From Bacteroidales bacterium (GTDB taxonomy: Bacteria; Bacteroidota; Bacteroidia; Bacteroidales; UBA932), in assembly GCA_024401695.1 (NCBI GenBank), contig JAKSKN010000012.1, forward strand, positions 1 through 64,000: DNA of 64,000 bases, written 5' to 3'. Position numbers and translations under genes: made by a program. The notes below the pieces were generated by a model. The model worked only from the letters and a program-made list of their open reading frames with translations. It did not search any database and had not been told where the DNA came from. Below, piece after piece: positions 34,203-43,860 of this stretch (position 1 is the first letter of the stretch; each line of letters opens with the position of its first letter).

Positions 34203-37068
34203 CATTGCCGTTGCCCTGACGGCTGTTGCGTGCGATTTTGAGGGCCCCGTCGAGCGGCCGGCCAAGGTCGTGGTCAACTTCGAAAAGGATTATATGAGGG
34301 AGACGACGAAGAGCAGTGTGTTCGGCGCAGGCATCGAAAGCGTTGAAACCGGAGCCGTGGTTGCATTCTATGATGCCGAAACCCGACGGCTGGATTCGCA
34401 GTGCAGCGTGGAGAGTCTTGACGCGCCTATGCGCGTCGCTCTGCCGATGCGCAGGATGGATGTCTATGTCCTTGGGAATCTGTGGTTTGTGAATGCTTCT
34501 GGAGCGAAATGCGCCCCCGTCTTCCCCGTTTCGGAGGATGATGTGCCGTCTATGACATACCATCTTGGGGGAGCCTCCGTCGACGGCCTGCGGCCGGAAA
34601 CCTTTGCGGAGGTGGCCGGTTGCGGCATTCCGGTATGCGGCTCTCTGAAGGGGGTGCAGATAAGCAGCGGCAGTGTCTTGAATGTCAGGATGGAACGGCT
34701 GTTCGCCAAATTGCTGGTGAGTGTCGACCATTCGGGGATGAGCACCACGGCGGGTGTGTTCCGCAACGAGAAGCTGTATCTGCGCCAGGCTAACGGGACC
34801 CTTGCTCCATTTGCCGAAGGCGGGGCCAGGGCCGAGACGGTCTCCGATGTGCTGGCGACCTCCGACTATGAATCGCCGATGGCGGACGGCACCTGTGAGA
34901 CCTTTGTCTTTTATGTGCCTGAAAACCGTATGGGGACGCTTCTGGCAGGGAATGCCGATCCTGCGGGGAAGACCTGGGATGCGCTCAGGGCCGCCGCGGG
35001 GGATGCTGCTGACAGGGCCACCTATGTCGAATTCTCGGCGGACATAGACAGGTCTGCCGGGGGATATGGCGGAAGCGTGACGTATCGTTTCTATCCCGGA
35101 GCCGACAACGTCGCGAATTTTGACATCGTGAGGAACAAGCCGTACAACGTCAATCTTTCCTTCAATGTCGATTCCGTGTTTGAACCGACCTGGAAAGTGG
35201 ACCCGGGCGATGACTTTGAAGACAGGAGGCTGTTCTGCGTCACGAAGGATGCCGGATTTTCGGACAGGCTTCCGGAGAACCAGCCTGTGGTGGTCAGGAA
35301 AAACCGGGCGGGGAACGTATATGTGTATATGAACAGGACCGGGGCGTTGGGCTCCAACGATATTCTCGGAAAGCCGCAGGTGACCGGATATGTCGCGGAC
35401 GGCTTGTCTGACTGCGCGTGGGGATGTGACTTCTCCGCACTTGCAGCGAATGGAATGAGTGCCTCCTATTCGTTGTCTTCGGGCAGGATAAGCATAAGCG
35501 TGACGGATCCTTCACGTTTTGTGGCAGGACGGGACATACCGCTGACGCTGAGGTTGTATCCGGGTGGGAAGACTTGCACTATGACGGTGAGGACAAGTGA
35601 GAATCAGGAGCTTGTGATGGACAGGTCCGATTTTTATATGGGAATGAAGCGGCATATCGAACTGCGCGGATTCGCCGGTGGCGCCAGGGTGGTGCGCGCT
35701 CTGGGGGCGCAGTCCCAGAACCTGCTGCGCACGGCACCTTCCACCGCACAGGGTTTCCTGTCATCCTCGCCGTCGGCCTTGTCCGGAACCGGCCTGGACA
35801 TATACGCATACGGTATCAGCGAGGAAGGGGAGGCTGAGCTGCAGTTCAGCTCGGACGATACCTTCAATGACGATGCAGTCAGCTTGAAATTCAAGGTCTT
35901 CAAGCCGGAATACCGACCTGAGAGAAAGAACCTGAAACTGTATGTCGACGGCACAGGCGTGCCGGTTTCGACCACTTTTTACGACAGGACCGGCCGTGCG
36001 ATGGAAAAATCTTCCTTCGACCCTTCGCTGTATGACCAGCTTCTGGCCTTGAAAGCCGTTTTCGAATCCGAGGCAGGAGACAAGTTCGCCGGCTTTAACG
36101 GTTCTGAATTCTTCGTGGATTATCTGGGCGGGCCTTCCGATCCGGAGAGGCTGGAAAAACTGATAAATTCCGGAAATGTCAACAACAGCCGGCCGGATTG
36201 CCTGGGCTCCGCTACGGTAAAACCCGCTTCGCCGTTATATGACGGGTCAAGCAGATATTCGTTCCTGATCTATTATCCATATGTCAAGGTCCGTATCCCT
36301 GAGGAAGTGACCACGGAGTATTTCAATGAATTCAACGGCTCGGAATTGGACCTCCACGCCGATATCGCTCTTTTTGGAAATAAGAGGGTGTCGTTCAGCT
36401 CGTTCAGGAATGAAGGCCGGAAAACCTATGGATACAGGAGGGAGCACCTGGATGAAGACGTCGTCCGCTACAGCCTGGTCGTCCCTGAAGGACACCCGAT
36501 GGATATCCCTGTCGGTCTGTTGTCGATGCAGGTGACGTGGGACAATCCGCGTGTGAGGGAAGGCGTCATGGCGGTATCAATGGCCAGGCAGTCGCTGATC
36601 CAGCACAATGCGACCCTCGGCCCGGTCGCCTTCATAACGCCTGGCAGTCCCGTTATGACCGTGAGGATGATGACGCCGAAGGCGGCGTGGCTGATCAGGC
36701 AGTCGCCGTCGATGCTTTATTCTGAGCCCGAGTGGAAGGAACTTTGCGGCTACAGCCTTTTCTACAATTACATCAAGTTCGAGAGCCCGAGAGCCACGGG
36801 ACCCGGGCAGCAGGTGATTGAAAACCGGGGCGGTTCGAATTCCGTCGGCCTGCTGTATGCCGACGTGTTCCCGGAGTCGTATCCGGGAGGGGGCGTGTTT
36901 GATGCAAATGCAGCTGAAAGGGCCCTCAGCCGCCCCTGGGTGTTCGAACCTCACTTCGAGTTCAACGGTGCTTCCTACTATGGGGAGATCCCGCTTTCAA
37001 TGTCCGGAAACGCCTATCTTCACATCAGTCCGTCCAGTCGGAACATAGGATATGTTCTAATTGAGTAA
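34183..37068 (+). CDS. Large tip-like fimbrial lipoprotein (DUF4906-type)
   Basis: The protein has 961 residues from the ATG at 34183; an ATG two codons earlier (34177) is possible. Lipobox LTAVAC (Cys 17) and T-K-S at 42-44. The N-terminal third follows the FimD/Mfa-like accessory pattern (VVAFYDAETRRL, VYVLGNLWF, ERLFAKLLVSVDHSGM, VNLSFNVDSVFEPTWKVDPGDDFEDRR). The remaining 600 residues are beta-rich without a domain I can name. By size and position it is probably the tip or accessory adhesin of the second fimbria. It ends shortly before a promoter for rmlB. Confidence 0.7.
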   Translation: MKRLIFSIAVALTAVACDFEGPVERPAKVVVNFEKDYMRETTKSSVFGAGIESVETGAVVAFYDAETRRLDSQCSVESLDAPMRVALPMRRMDVYVLGNLWFVNASGAKCAPVFPVSEDDVPSMTYHLGGASVDGLRPETFAEVAGCGIPVCGSLKGVQISSGSVLNVRMERLFAKLLVSVDHSGMSTTAGVFRNEKLYLRQANGTLAPFAEGGARAETVSDVLATSDYESPMADGTCETFVFYVPENRMGTLLAGNADPAGKTWDALRAAAGDAADRATYVEFSADIDRSAGGYGGSVTYRFYPGADNVANFDIVRNKPYNVNLSFNVDSVFEPTWKVDPGDDFEDRRLFCVTKDAGFSDRLPENQPVVVRKNRAGNVYVYMNRTGALGSNDILGKPQVTGYVADGLSDCAWGCDFSALAANGMSASYSLSSGRISISVTDPSRFVAGRDIPLTLRLYPGGKTCTMTVRTSENQELVMDRSDFYMGMKRHIELRGFAGGARVVRALGAQSQNLLRTAPSTAQGFLSSSPSALSGTGLDIYAYGISEEGEAELQFSSDDTFNDDAVSLKFKVFKPEYRPERKNLKLYVDGTGVPVSTTFYDRTGRAMEKSSFDPSLYDQLLALKAVFESEAGDKFAGFNGSEFFVDYLGGPSDPERLEKLINSGNVNNSRPDCLGSATVKPASPLYDGSSRYSFLIYYPYVKVRIPEEVTTEYFNEFNGSELDLHADIALFGNKRVSFSSFRNEGRKTYGYRREHLDEDVVRYSLVVPEGHPMDIPVGLLSMQVTWDNPRVREGVMAVSMARQSLIQHNATLGPVAFITPGSPVMTVRMMTPKAAWLIRQSPSMLYSEPEWKELCGYSLFYNYIKFESPRATGPGQQVIENRGGSNSVGLLYADVFPESYPGGGVFDANAAERALSRPWVFEPHFEFNGASYYGEIPLSMSGNAYLHISPSSRNIGYVLIE

Positions 37069-37076
37069 AAAATGAT

Positions 37077-37084
37077 TATCTTTG
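37077..37084 (+). promoter_or_regulatory. -7 promoter box TATCTTTG upstream of rmlB
   Basis: A perfect TAnnTTTG match ends 6 nt before the ATG at 37091, so a transcript starting 6-7 nt downstream would be leaderless or nearly so. It separates the rhamnose genes from the fimbrial locus upstream. Confidence 0.55.
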
Positions 37085-37090
37085 TCTATT

Positions 37091-38227
37091 ATGAAGAAAT
37101 CTGTCATCATAACCGGCGGAGCGGGCTTCATCGGAAGCCACGTGGTCCGCTTGTTCGTAAACAAGTATCCGGAGTATAGGATTATCAATTTAGACAAGTT
37201 GACATACGCGGGTAACCTCGCGAATCTCAAGGACATAGAGGATAAGCCGAACTACAGGTTCGTACGTGCGGACATCTGCGACTTCGACGGCGTCCTCAAG
37301 TTGATGCATGAGGAGAAGGTGGACGGGATCATCCATCTGGCTGCCGAGTCTCACGTCGACCGCAGCATCAAGGATCCGTTCACGTTCGCCCAGACGAACG
37401 TTATGGGAACGTTGAGCCTGCTGCAGGCAGCGAAGCTGTATTGGGAGAGTTTGCCGGAGAAATACGACGGCAAGCTCTTCTATCATATATCTACGGACGA
37501 GGTGTACGGCGCCCTCCAGATGACTCATCCGGAAGGGGTTGAACCGCCGTTCTCGACCAGGGCCTCCAGCGGTAAGAACCACCTTGCCTACGGCGAGAAG
37601 TTCTTCACCGAAGACCTGAAGTACCAGCCACACAGCCCGTACAGCGCCGCCAAGGCCAGCTCGGACCATTTCGTGAGGGCATTCCACGACACGTACGGGA
37701 TGCCGACCATCGTGACGAACTGCTCCAACAACTACGGCCCATACCAGTTCCCTGAGAAGCTCATCCCTCTGTTCATCAACAACATCCGTCACCGCAAGCC
37801 TCTGCCGGTCTATGGCAAGGGGGAGAACGTGCGTGACTGGTTGTACGTGGTGGACCACGCAAGGGCGATAGACACGATATTCCACAACGGGAAGGTGGCC
37901 GAGACCTACAACATCGGCGGCTTCAACGAGTGGAAGAACATAGACATCATCAAGGTCCTCATCAACACCGTTGACCGTCTTCTGGGCCGTCCGGAGGGCG
38001 CTGACCTGGACCTCATCACCTACGTGACCGACCGCGCGGGCCACGACCTGCGCTATGCGATAGACTCATCGAAACTCCAGCGCGAACTCGGCTGGGAGCC
38101 GTCCCTGCAGTTCGAGGAAGGTATCGAGGAGACCGTGAAATGGTATCTGGACAACCAGGAGTGGATGGACAACGTCACATCCGGCGAATACCAGAAATAC
38201 TACGAATCAATGTACAATAACCGATAA
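37091..38227 (+). CDS. rmlB: dTDP-glucose 4,6-dehydratase
   Basis: The protein has 378 residues from the ATG at 37091; a TTG nine bases earlier is within the promoter region and unlikely. The N-terminal NAD-binding motif is GGAGFIGSH (9-17). Catalytic landmarks of the extended short-chain dehydrogenase family follow: STDEVYG, then YSAAKASSDH with the Tyr-x3-Lys pair, and NNYGPYQFPEKLIPL. It converts dTDP-glucose to dTDP-4-keto-6-deoxyglucose, the second step to dTDP-L-rhamnose for surface polysaccharide. The other three pathway genes lie 3.3 kb downstream. Confidence 0.95.
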   Translation: MKKSVIITGGAGFIGSHVVRLFVNKYPEYRIINLDKLTYAGNLANLKDIEDKPNYRFVRADICDFDGVLKLMHEEKVDGIIHLAAESHVDRSIKDPFTFAQTNVMGTLSLLQAAKLYWESLPEKYDGKLFYHISTDEVYGALQMTHPEGVEPPFSTRASSGKNHLAYGEKFFTEDLKYQPHSPYSAAKASSDHFVRAFHDTYGMPTIVTNCSNNYGPYQFPEKLIPLFINNIRHRKPLPVYGKGENVRDWLYVVDHARAIDTIFHNGKVAETYNIGGFNEWKNIDIIKVLINTVDRLLGRPEGADLDLITYVTDRAGHDLRYAIDSSKLQRELGWEPSLQFEEGIEETVKWYLDNQEWMDNVTSGEYQKYYESMYNNR

Positions 38228-38242
38228 ACCAATTATTTGATT

Positions 38243-39205
38243 ATGACACCGGAAGCAATGCACGCCCTTGATTCGGTCAACGTTACCTTGAACGTGGGCG
38301 GTATGAATACCATCAACATCGTGCTCGCATTCGTGATGTACGGCGTGGCCCTCGGCATAAAGCCGAAGATGTTCGTCGAAATTTTCAGCAAGCCTAAATC
38401 CGTGATACTGGGAATGTGCTGCCAGCTTATCCTGCTGCCTCTTTTTACATTCCTGCTGACGCTGGCTCTTGGGTCCAATATCTCCTGGACAATGGCTATG
38501 GGTATGATACTGGTGGCTTCCTGCCCTGGCGGGAACATCTCCAATTTCATGAGTTCGCTTTCAAAGGCAAACATCGAACTCTCGGTCAGCCTGACGGCGA
38601 TCAGCACCGCCCTTGCCGTATTGATGACACCGTTCAACTTCTGGCTCTACGGCAACCTCTATCTCAAGTATGCTGAAGTCGCAAGTGAAGTCCCTCAGCT
38701 GGTGATACCTCTCTGGGATGTATTCAAGACCATTTTCATCCTTCTCGGTATTCCGCTTACGCTCGGCGTCCTCACTTCGCAGTATCTGCCAAAGCTTGCC
38801 GAGAAGCTCAAGAAACCGCTCCAGTGGTTCAGCCTGGTGTTCTTCATCATAATGGTCGTCCTGTCGTTTATGGGCAACATCTCGGTATTCCTTGAATATT
38901 TCAAATATTTCTTCCTCGTGGTGCTGATCCACAACCTGCTTGCCCTCGGCATCGGATTCGCCACCGGAACTGTCTTCAAGGTCTCCAAACCTGACAGGCG
39001 CACCCTCACCATCGAGACGGGTATCCAGAACAGCGGCCTCGGCCTTGTCCTCCTTCTCGGCACCCAGATATTCAGCGGGCTTCCGCCTCACGGAGGAATG
39101 CTGGTGATCACCGCGTGGTGGGGTGTCTGGCATATAATCAGCGGCCTCTGCGTTAGCACGTCATTCCTGCTTTACGACCGCAGGCAGGCCAAGAAAAATC
39201 TGTAG
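38243..39205 (+). CDS. Bile acid:sodium symporter family (SBF) transporter
   Basis: The protein has 320 residues from the ATG at 38243. It has about nine or ten hydrophobic segments and the family signatures MGMILVASCPGGNISNFMSSLS and LTIETGIQNSGLGLVLL, with the conserved Gly-Asn and Glu-x-Gly-x-Gln-Asn residues of the sodium sites. The bacterial SBF family transports bile acids, pantoate or other organic anions with sodium; the substrate here is unknown. It sits 15 nt after rmlB and 2 nt before a plsC-type gene. Confidence 0.88.
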   Translation: MTPEAMHALDSVNVTLNVGGMNTINIVLAFVMYGVALGIKPKMFVEIFSKPKSVILGMCCQLILLPLFTFLLTLALGSNISWTMAMGMILVASCPGGNISNFMSSLSKANIELSVSLTAISTALAVLMTPFNFWLYGNLYLKYAEVASEVPQLVIPLWDVFKTIFILLGIPLTLGVLTSQYLPKLAEKLKKPLQWFSLVFFIIMVVLSFMGNISVFLEYFKYFFLVVLIHNLLALGIGFATGTVFKVSKPDRRTLTIETGIQNSGLGLVLLLGTQIFSGLPPHGGMLVITAWWGVWHIISGLCVSTSFLLYDRRQAKKNL

Positions 39206-39207
39206 CC

Positions 39208-40143
39208 ATGGCAAAGTTCTGGGAGACCACGAACGGTTACATCGCGCTGCACGAGTATGTGGGTGCCTGTACCCGTATGAGCTTCTCCAAGATGACTCTC
39301 GAAGGTCTGGAGAAGATTCCTGATTATGATAAATACGCAGTGATCCTGGCGCCTAACCATTGCGCCGCGATGATTGACCCGATACTTGTGCTGCAGGTAC
39401 GTCGTCACGCTCCGGTAGGCTTCGGCGCCCGCTCCGACATCTTTGCAAATCCCAGGACGGCGAAGATCCTCCGCTGGCTCCGCATCCTTCCGATTGCGCG
39501 CGAACGCAACGGCACTGCTGAACTGATGAAGAATTACGCCATCTTCGACGAGGCTGTCGAATGTATGGACCACGGTACTCCGTTCTGTCTTTTCGCTGAA
39601 GGCACGCACAGGGCTGAACGGGGGATGATGCCTGTGAAGAAGGGTATATTCCGCATTGCAAAGATTGCGATCGACAAGCTTGACAAGCCGGTATGTGTAG
39701 TGCCTGTAGGCATTGATTACGAGTATTTCTTCCTTGAGCACGGCCGCGTCGCCCTCCGCATAGGAGACCCTATCAATGTCAGCCAGTTCTTCCAGGACCA
39801 TTCGGATATGCCGGAAGGCGATATCTACCGGCTGCTCTGCGACGAACTTCACGAACGTGACCTCGGCCTGATAGGCCGCATCCCAGAACACCGCCACGAC
39901 CTGAAGGCTCTCCGCCTTCTCGGCGCCGTGGCTTCTCTTCCACTTTTCCTGGCCTGCAGTGCGATCTCCATTCCTGTGTGGCTCCCTGCCACCATCATAA
40001 TGCGGACCTTCGAGGACAAGGCCTGGACGCATACCGTCCATTTCGTCCTACGTTTCATATTCCCTGTTTTCTGGCCGTTCCAGTGGATCGCAGGGGTGCT
40101 TTTCATATTCTATCACGATTTGATCAAGGATTTTAAAAAATGA
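39208..40143 (+). CDS. 1-acyl-glycerol-3-phosphate acyltransferase family protein
   Basis: The 311-residue protein has the PlsC motifs NHCAAMIDP (NHx4D, catalytic His/Asp) near residue 50 and FAEGTHR near 130, followed by VCVVPVGIDYEYF. The C-terminus has two hydrophobic segments (AVASLPLFLACSAISIPVW; FIFPVFWPFQWIAGVLFIFYH). It probably acylates lysophosphatidic acid or a related lipid at the inner membrane. Located between an SBF transporter and an outer-membrane barrel gene, it overlaps the latter by 4 nt (ATGA), which suggests one envelope-related operon. Confidence 0.88.
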   Translation: MAKFWETTNGYIALHEYVGACTRMSFSKMTLEGLEKIPDYDKYAVILAPNHCAAMIDPILVLQVRRHAPVGFGARSDIFANPRTAKILRWLRILPIARERNGTAELMKNYAIFDEAVECMDHGTPFCLFAEGTHRAERGMMPVKKGIFRIAKIAIDKLDKPVCVVPVGIDYEYFFLEHGRVALRIGDPINVSQFFQDHSDMPEGDIYRLLCDELHERDLGLIGRIPEHRHDLKALRLLGAVASLPLFLACSAISIPVWLPATIIMRTFEDKAWTHTVHFVLRFIFPVFWPFQWIAGVLFIFYHDLIKDFKK

Positions 40144-41519
40144 AAAAGACTATTTTCTTGACAGCGCTTCTCGCCGCTTCAGCCCTCTTTGCCGGTGCAC
40201 AGGAGAAGAAGGATATCATCAAGACCGGTTGGAACATCGGCCCGCTCCCTGCTATTGCCTACGATGCTGACAAGGGACTTCAGCTCGGCGCCATCATACA
40301 GCTCTTCGACTACGGCGACGGGCACAATTATCCGAACTATGACAACAAGGTATATGCTGAGGTGTCATACTTCACCAAGGGAAGCTGGCTTATCCAGACG
40401 ATGTACGATGCAAAGGAACTCATCCCGAACGTACGCTGGACGACAGCCTGCATCGTAGCCCTCGACAAGGGTATGGATTTCTTCGGCTTCAACGGTTACG
40501 GCTCATACTACAATTATGAGAGGATTGCTGCCGGCAATGACAAGAGCAGCAGCGACATCATCTACACTCCGTTCTACAAGATGAAGAGGAATTCGGTGCT
40601 TTTCAAGTCTGATTTCGTAGGTAACATCACGGACCGCTTCAAATGGGCTGTGGGCTATCACGCAAGCTATTTTGACCAGGGCGCGATCGATTACGACAAC
40701 ATCAACAGGGGCAAGGCCGAGGAGAAGAAGTTCCCTCAGTCCGAGAGCACTCTCTACGAAGACTTCGTCAACTGGGGCCTCATCTCTGCAGATGAAGCGA
40801 ATGGCGGTTTCGTGAGCTCCATCCGTGCCGGCCTCTCATACGACTCCCGCGACAAGGAAGGCGCCCCTTCAAGAGGCATCTGGGCCGAGGGGCACGTCAC
40901 TCTCGCACCGAAGTGGCTCGGCACCAAGAACCCGTTCGCGCGCTACTCCCTGACATTCCGTCACTATGTCCCTATCGTCAAGAACGATGTCCTCACATTT
41001 GCATATCGTCTTAACTATGAGGGCACTTTCGGCAACGAAGCACCATACTATGTCCTTCCATATATGACCGTCCAGGGTGAGAACTGGGACCGCGACGGTA
41101 TGGGCGGATACAGAACCACGCGAGGAATTATGCGCAACCGTGCGGTAGGTCTCGATATGTTCACGTACAATGCCGAATTCCGCTGGCGCTTCACCAAGTT
41201 CCACATCGGCAGGCAGAATATCGCCCTCGCACTTTCTGCATTCAGCGACGGCACGACCGTCACCCGCGGCCGCGATATGAGCTACAAGGGCGTCAACTCG
41301 ATCTCCAGCATTGCAAGATATGAGGAGTTTATGGCAAACAGCCAGCAGAAGGACAGCTTCCATATCACTGCGGGAGCAGGCTTCCGTTTCATTATGAACG
41401 AGAATTTCATCGTTGCCGCCGAGTATGGTATGCCTATTTCCCATCTTTCCAAGAACAGCTCCGTATATAACCAGGATGGCACCGGCGCTTTCTATCTCAA
41501 CGTAGGTTATCTCTTCTAG
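40140..41519 (+). CDS. BamA/TamA-like outer-membrane beta-barrel protein
   Basis: This 459-residue protein has a cleavable signal ([12 protein letters not shown]). The remainder reads as transmembrane beta-strands with aromatic girdles. The C-terminal half has Omp85-type surface-antigen features: [23 protein letters not shown] near 225, then LRGYRTTRG-like [16 protein letters not shown], and the C-terminal aromatic [10 protein letters not shown]-like end (FYLNVGYLF). No POTRA domains fit in the N-terminus, so it is a short, barrel-only member. Function unknown; its 4-nt overlap with the acyltransferase suggests a lipid or envelope connection. Confidence 0.75.
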   Translation: MKKTIFLTALLAASALFAGAQEKKDIIKTGWNIGPLPAIAYDADKGLQLGAIIQLFDYGDGHNYPNYDNKVYAEVSYFTKGSWLIQTMYDAKELIPNVRWTTACIVALDKGMDFFGFNGYGSYYNYERIAAGNDKSSSDIIYTPFYKMKRNSVLFKSDFVGNITDRFKWAVGYHASYFDQGAIDYDNINRGKAEEKKFPQSESTLYEDFVNWGLISADEANGGFVSSIRAGLSYDSRDKEGAPSRGIWAEGHVTLAPKWLGTKNPFARYSLTFRHYVPIVKNDVLTFAYRLNYEGTFGNEAPYYVLPYMTVQGENWDRDGMGGYRTTRGIMRNRAVGLDMFTYNAEFRWRFTKFHIGRQNIALALSAFSDGTTVTRGRDMSYKGVNSISSIARYEEFMANSQQKDSFHITAGAGFRFIMNENFIVAAEYGMPISHLSKNSSVYNQDGTGAFYLNVGYLF

Positions 41520-41523
41520 CAAT

Positions 41524-42438
41524 ATGAAAGGAATAGTTCTCGCCGGAGGTTCCGGCACCCGTCTTTACCCGATTACGAAGGGCGTGTCAAAGCAGCTCCT
41601 TCCCGTGTATGACAAGCCGATGGTGTATTACCCGATCAGCGCCCTTATGCTGGCAGGAATCAGGGACATACTCATCATCTCGACTCCGCAGGACCTGCCG
41701 GGATTCAAGCGTCTTCTCGGTGACGGCTCCGATTATGGCGTGAACTTCACCTATGCCGAGCAGCCGTCACCGGACGGCCTTGCACAGGCTTTCATCATCG
41801 GTGAGGAGTTCATCGGCAACGACAGCGCCTGCCTTGTGCTTGGCGACAATATCTTCTACGGCAATGGCTTTACTGCCATGCTCCGTGAGGCGGTGCGCAC
41901 CGCCGAGGAAGACAATAAGGCCACCGTATTCGGCTACTGGGTCAGTGACCCGGAGCGTTATGGTGTGGCCGAATTCGACAAGCAGGGCAACTGCCTGTCG
42001 ATAGAGGAGAAACCGGCGCAGCCAAAGAGCAACTATGCGGTGGTAGGTCTCTATTTCTATCCGAACAAGGTCGTGGATGTGTCGAAGCATATCAAGCCTT
42101 CCGCCCGCGGCGAACTTGAAATCACCACCGTCAACCAGGTTTTCCTCGCCGACAAGGAGTTGAAGGTCCAGACGCTGGGCCGCGGTTTCGCCTGGCTTGA
42201 TACAGGGACCCACGACTCGCTGAGCGAAGCTTCGACCTTCGTCGAGGTGATCGAGAAGCGTACCGGTCTCAAGGTCGCCTGTCTTGAGGGCATTGCATTC
42301 AGGCGTGGCTGGATAGACGAGAACCGTATGCGTGAACTCGCCAAGCCTATGCTGAAGAATCAGTATGGCCAGTATCTGCTTAAGGTCATTGAAGAGATGA
42401 AGAGGGACGTGACCTCTTCGAAGTTTGACGGACAGTAG
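41524..42438 (+). CDS. rmlA: Glucose-1-phosphate thymidylyltransferase
   Basis: At 304 residues it has the usual RmlA length. The nucleotide-binding start is [13 protein letters not shown] (7-19), followed by [23 protein letters not shown] and VVGLYFYPN. It makes dTDP-glucose from glucose-1-phosphate and dTTP, the first step to dTDP-L-rhamnose. It starts 4 nt after the outer-membrane barrel gene, with rmlC beginning 4 nt after its stop. Confidence 0.96.
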   Translation: MKGIVLAGGSGTRLYPITKGVSKQLLPVYDKPMVYYPISALMLAGIRDILIISTPQDLPGFKRLLGDGSDYGVNFTYAEQPSPDGLAQAFIIGEEFIGNDSACLVLGDNIFYGNGFTAMLREAVRTAEEDNKATVFGYWVSDPERYGVAEFDKQGNCLSIEEKPAQPKSNYAVVGLYFYPNKVVDVSKHIKPSARGELEITTVNQVFLADKELKVQTLGRGFAWLDTGTHDSLSEASTFVEVIEKRTGLKVACLEGIAFRRGWIDENRMRELAKPMLKNQYGQYLLKVIEEMKRDVTSSKFDGQ

Positions 42439-42442
42439 CGGG

Positions 42443-42985
42443 ATGGAAGTTATCAGGACAGATATTGACGGAGTTTTGATACTCGAGCCGCGCGTATTCT
42501 CCGACGCGCGCGGTTATTTCTTCGAAAGTTTCTCCCAGAGGGAGTTCGACGTGAAGGTTGCTCCGCTTATGGGCGGCCCGGTCTCGTTTGTCCAGGACAA
42601 TGAATCGCGTTCCACCTATGGCGTGGTGCGGGGCCTCCATTTCCAGAAGGCGCCTTATGCCCAGAGCAAGATTGTCCGCTGCGTGCTTGGCAAGGTGCTT
42701 GACGTGGCCCTTGACCTCCGTCCCGGTTCACCCACATATCTCAAGCACGTGGCAGTGGAACTCTCTCAGGAAAATCACCGCCAGGTGTTCATCCCGAAAG
42801 GTTTCGCCCACGGTTTTGCAGTACTGTCCGAATCGGCCGTGTTCCAGTACAAATGCGATGTGCCGTATCATCCGGAAGCCGAATCAGGCATCTACCCGCT
42901 TGACGGAAGCCTTGGCATAGACTGGGGGATACCTGCCGACAAGATTATACTTTCCGACAAGGACAGAAACCGAGCTTCATTATGA
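42443..42985 (+). CDS. rmlC: dTDP-4-dehydrorhamnose 3,5-epimerase
   Basis: The protein has 180 residues from the ATG at 42443, just after the rmlA stop; an earlier in-frame ATG lies inside rmlA. The cupin fold signatures are present: FSDARGYFFESFSQREFD, RGLHFQKAPYAQSK with the catalytic His, VLGKVLDVALDLRPGSPTY, and IPKGFAHGFAVLSE. It performs the third step of dTDP-L-rhamnose synthesis. The stop overlaps the rmlD start by 4 nt. Confidence 0.95.
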   Translation: MEVIRTDIDGVLILEPRVFSDARGYFFESFSQREFDVKVAPLMGGPVSFVQDNESRSTYGVVRGLHFQKAPYAQSKIVRCVLGKVLDVALDLRPGSPTYLKHVAVELSQENHRQVFIPKGFAHGFAVLSESAVFQYKCDVPYHPEAESGIYPLDGSLGIDWGIPADKIILSDKDRNRASL

Positions 42986-43860
42986 ATATCCTGGTCACAG
43001 GCGCCTGCGGCCAGCTTGGTCGCGAAATACAGATTGTCAGCCGGGATTCAGCTGACAATTTCTTCTTCACCGATGTCTGCGACGGATGTGAGAAACTCGA
43101 CATCACCGATTCCGATGCCGTCAGGGCCTATGTGTCCGCCCACGGTATCGATGTCATCCTGAACTGTGCGGCCTGGACCAATGTCGATGCCGCCGAAGAT
43201 CCCGTGAACCGCGGATTTGTGGAGGCTCTCAACTCGACCGCCCCGGGAATCCTTGCAGGTGCAATGCAGGAGACGGACGGCCTGCTCGTCCATATTTCAA
43301 CTGATTATGTATTCTGCCCCGATGCGGGCGGCAACGTGCCGCTGGGAGAGGATGAGGCGACAGCTCCGGCAAGTGTGTATGGGATCACGAAGCTGGAAGG
43401 GGAGCAGGCGATTCAGAAGAGCGGGTGCCGCTATCTGATCATCCGCACGGCGTGGCTTTACAGCGAATACGGCAGGAATTTCGTCAAGACTATGCTGAAC
43501 CTGACGTCTTCGAAACCTGCGATATCTGTGGTGAACGACCAGAAGGGAACTCCGACGTATGCGCTGGACCTCGCAAAGGCCATACTGAAAATCGTCCCTC
43601 AGTTCAAGGAAAGCGGGATCTATCATTTCAGCGACGAAGGGGAGTGCACGTGGTTCGAGTTCGCGACTGCGATTGCCGGACTTGCCGGACACAAAAACTG
43701 CAAGGTGTTGCCTTGCAGTTCCGAAGATTTTCCGAGCAGGGTCCACCGCCCGGCGTATTCTGTGCTGGACAAGACCAGGATCAAGGCTGAATTTGCGGTT
43801 GAAGTGCCTCAGTGGCTTGATTCCCTCAAGGTCTGCCTCAAGAATCTTAACGTTCTTTAA
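42982..43860 (+). CDS. rmlD: dTDP-4-dehydrorhamnose reductase
   Basis: The 292-residue protein has the NAD(P)-binding start VTGACGQLGREIQ and NCAAWTNVDAAE. It also has STDYVF, YGITKLEGEQ with the Tyr-x3-Lys pair, IIRTAWLYSEYGRNFVKTM and ISVVNDQKGTPTYALDLA. It makes dTDP-L-rhamnose, completing the pathway. The gene converges on gltA with a 14-nt overlap of coding ends, so no terminator fits between them. Confidence 0.95.
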   Translation: MNILVTGACGQLGREIQIVSRDSADNFFFTDVCDGCEKLDITDSDAVRAYVSAHGIDVILNCAAWTNVDAAEDPVNRGFVEALNSTAPGILAGAMQETDGLLVHISTDYVFCPDAGGNVPLGEDEATAPASVYGITKLEGEQAIQKSGCRYLIIRTAWLYSEYGRNFVKTMLNLTSSKPAISVVNDQKGTPTYALDLAKAILKIVPQFKESGIYHFSDEGECTWFEFATAIAGLAGHKNCKVLPCSSEDFPSRVHRPAYSVLDKTRIKAEFAVEVPQWLDSLKVCLKNLNVL

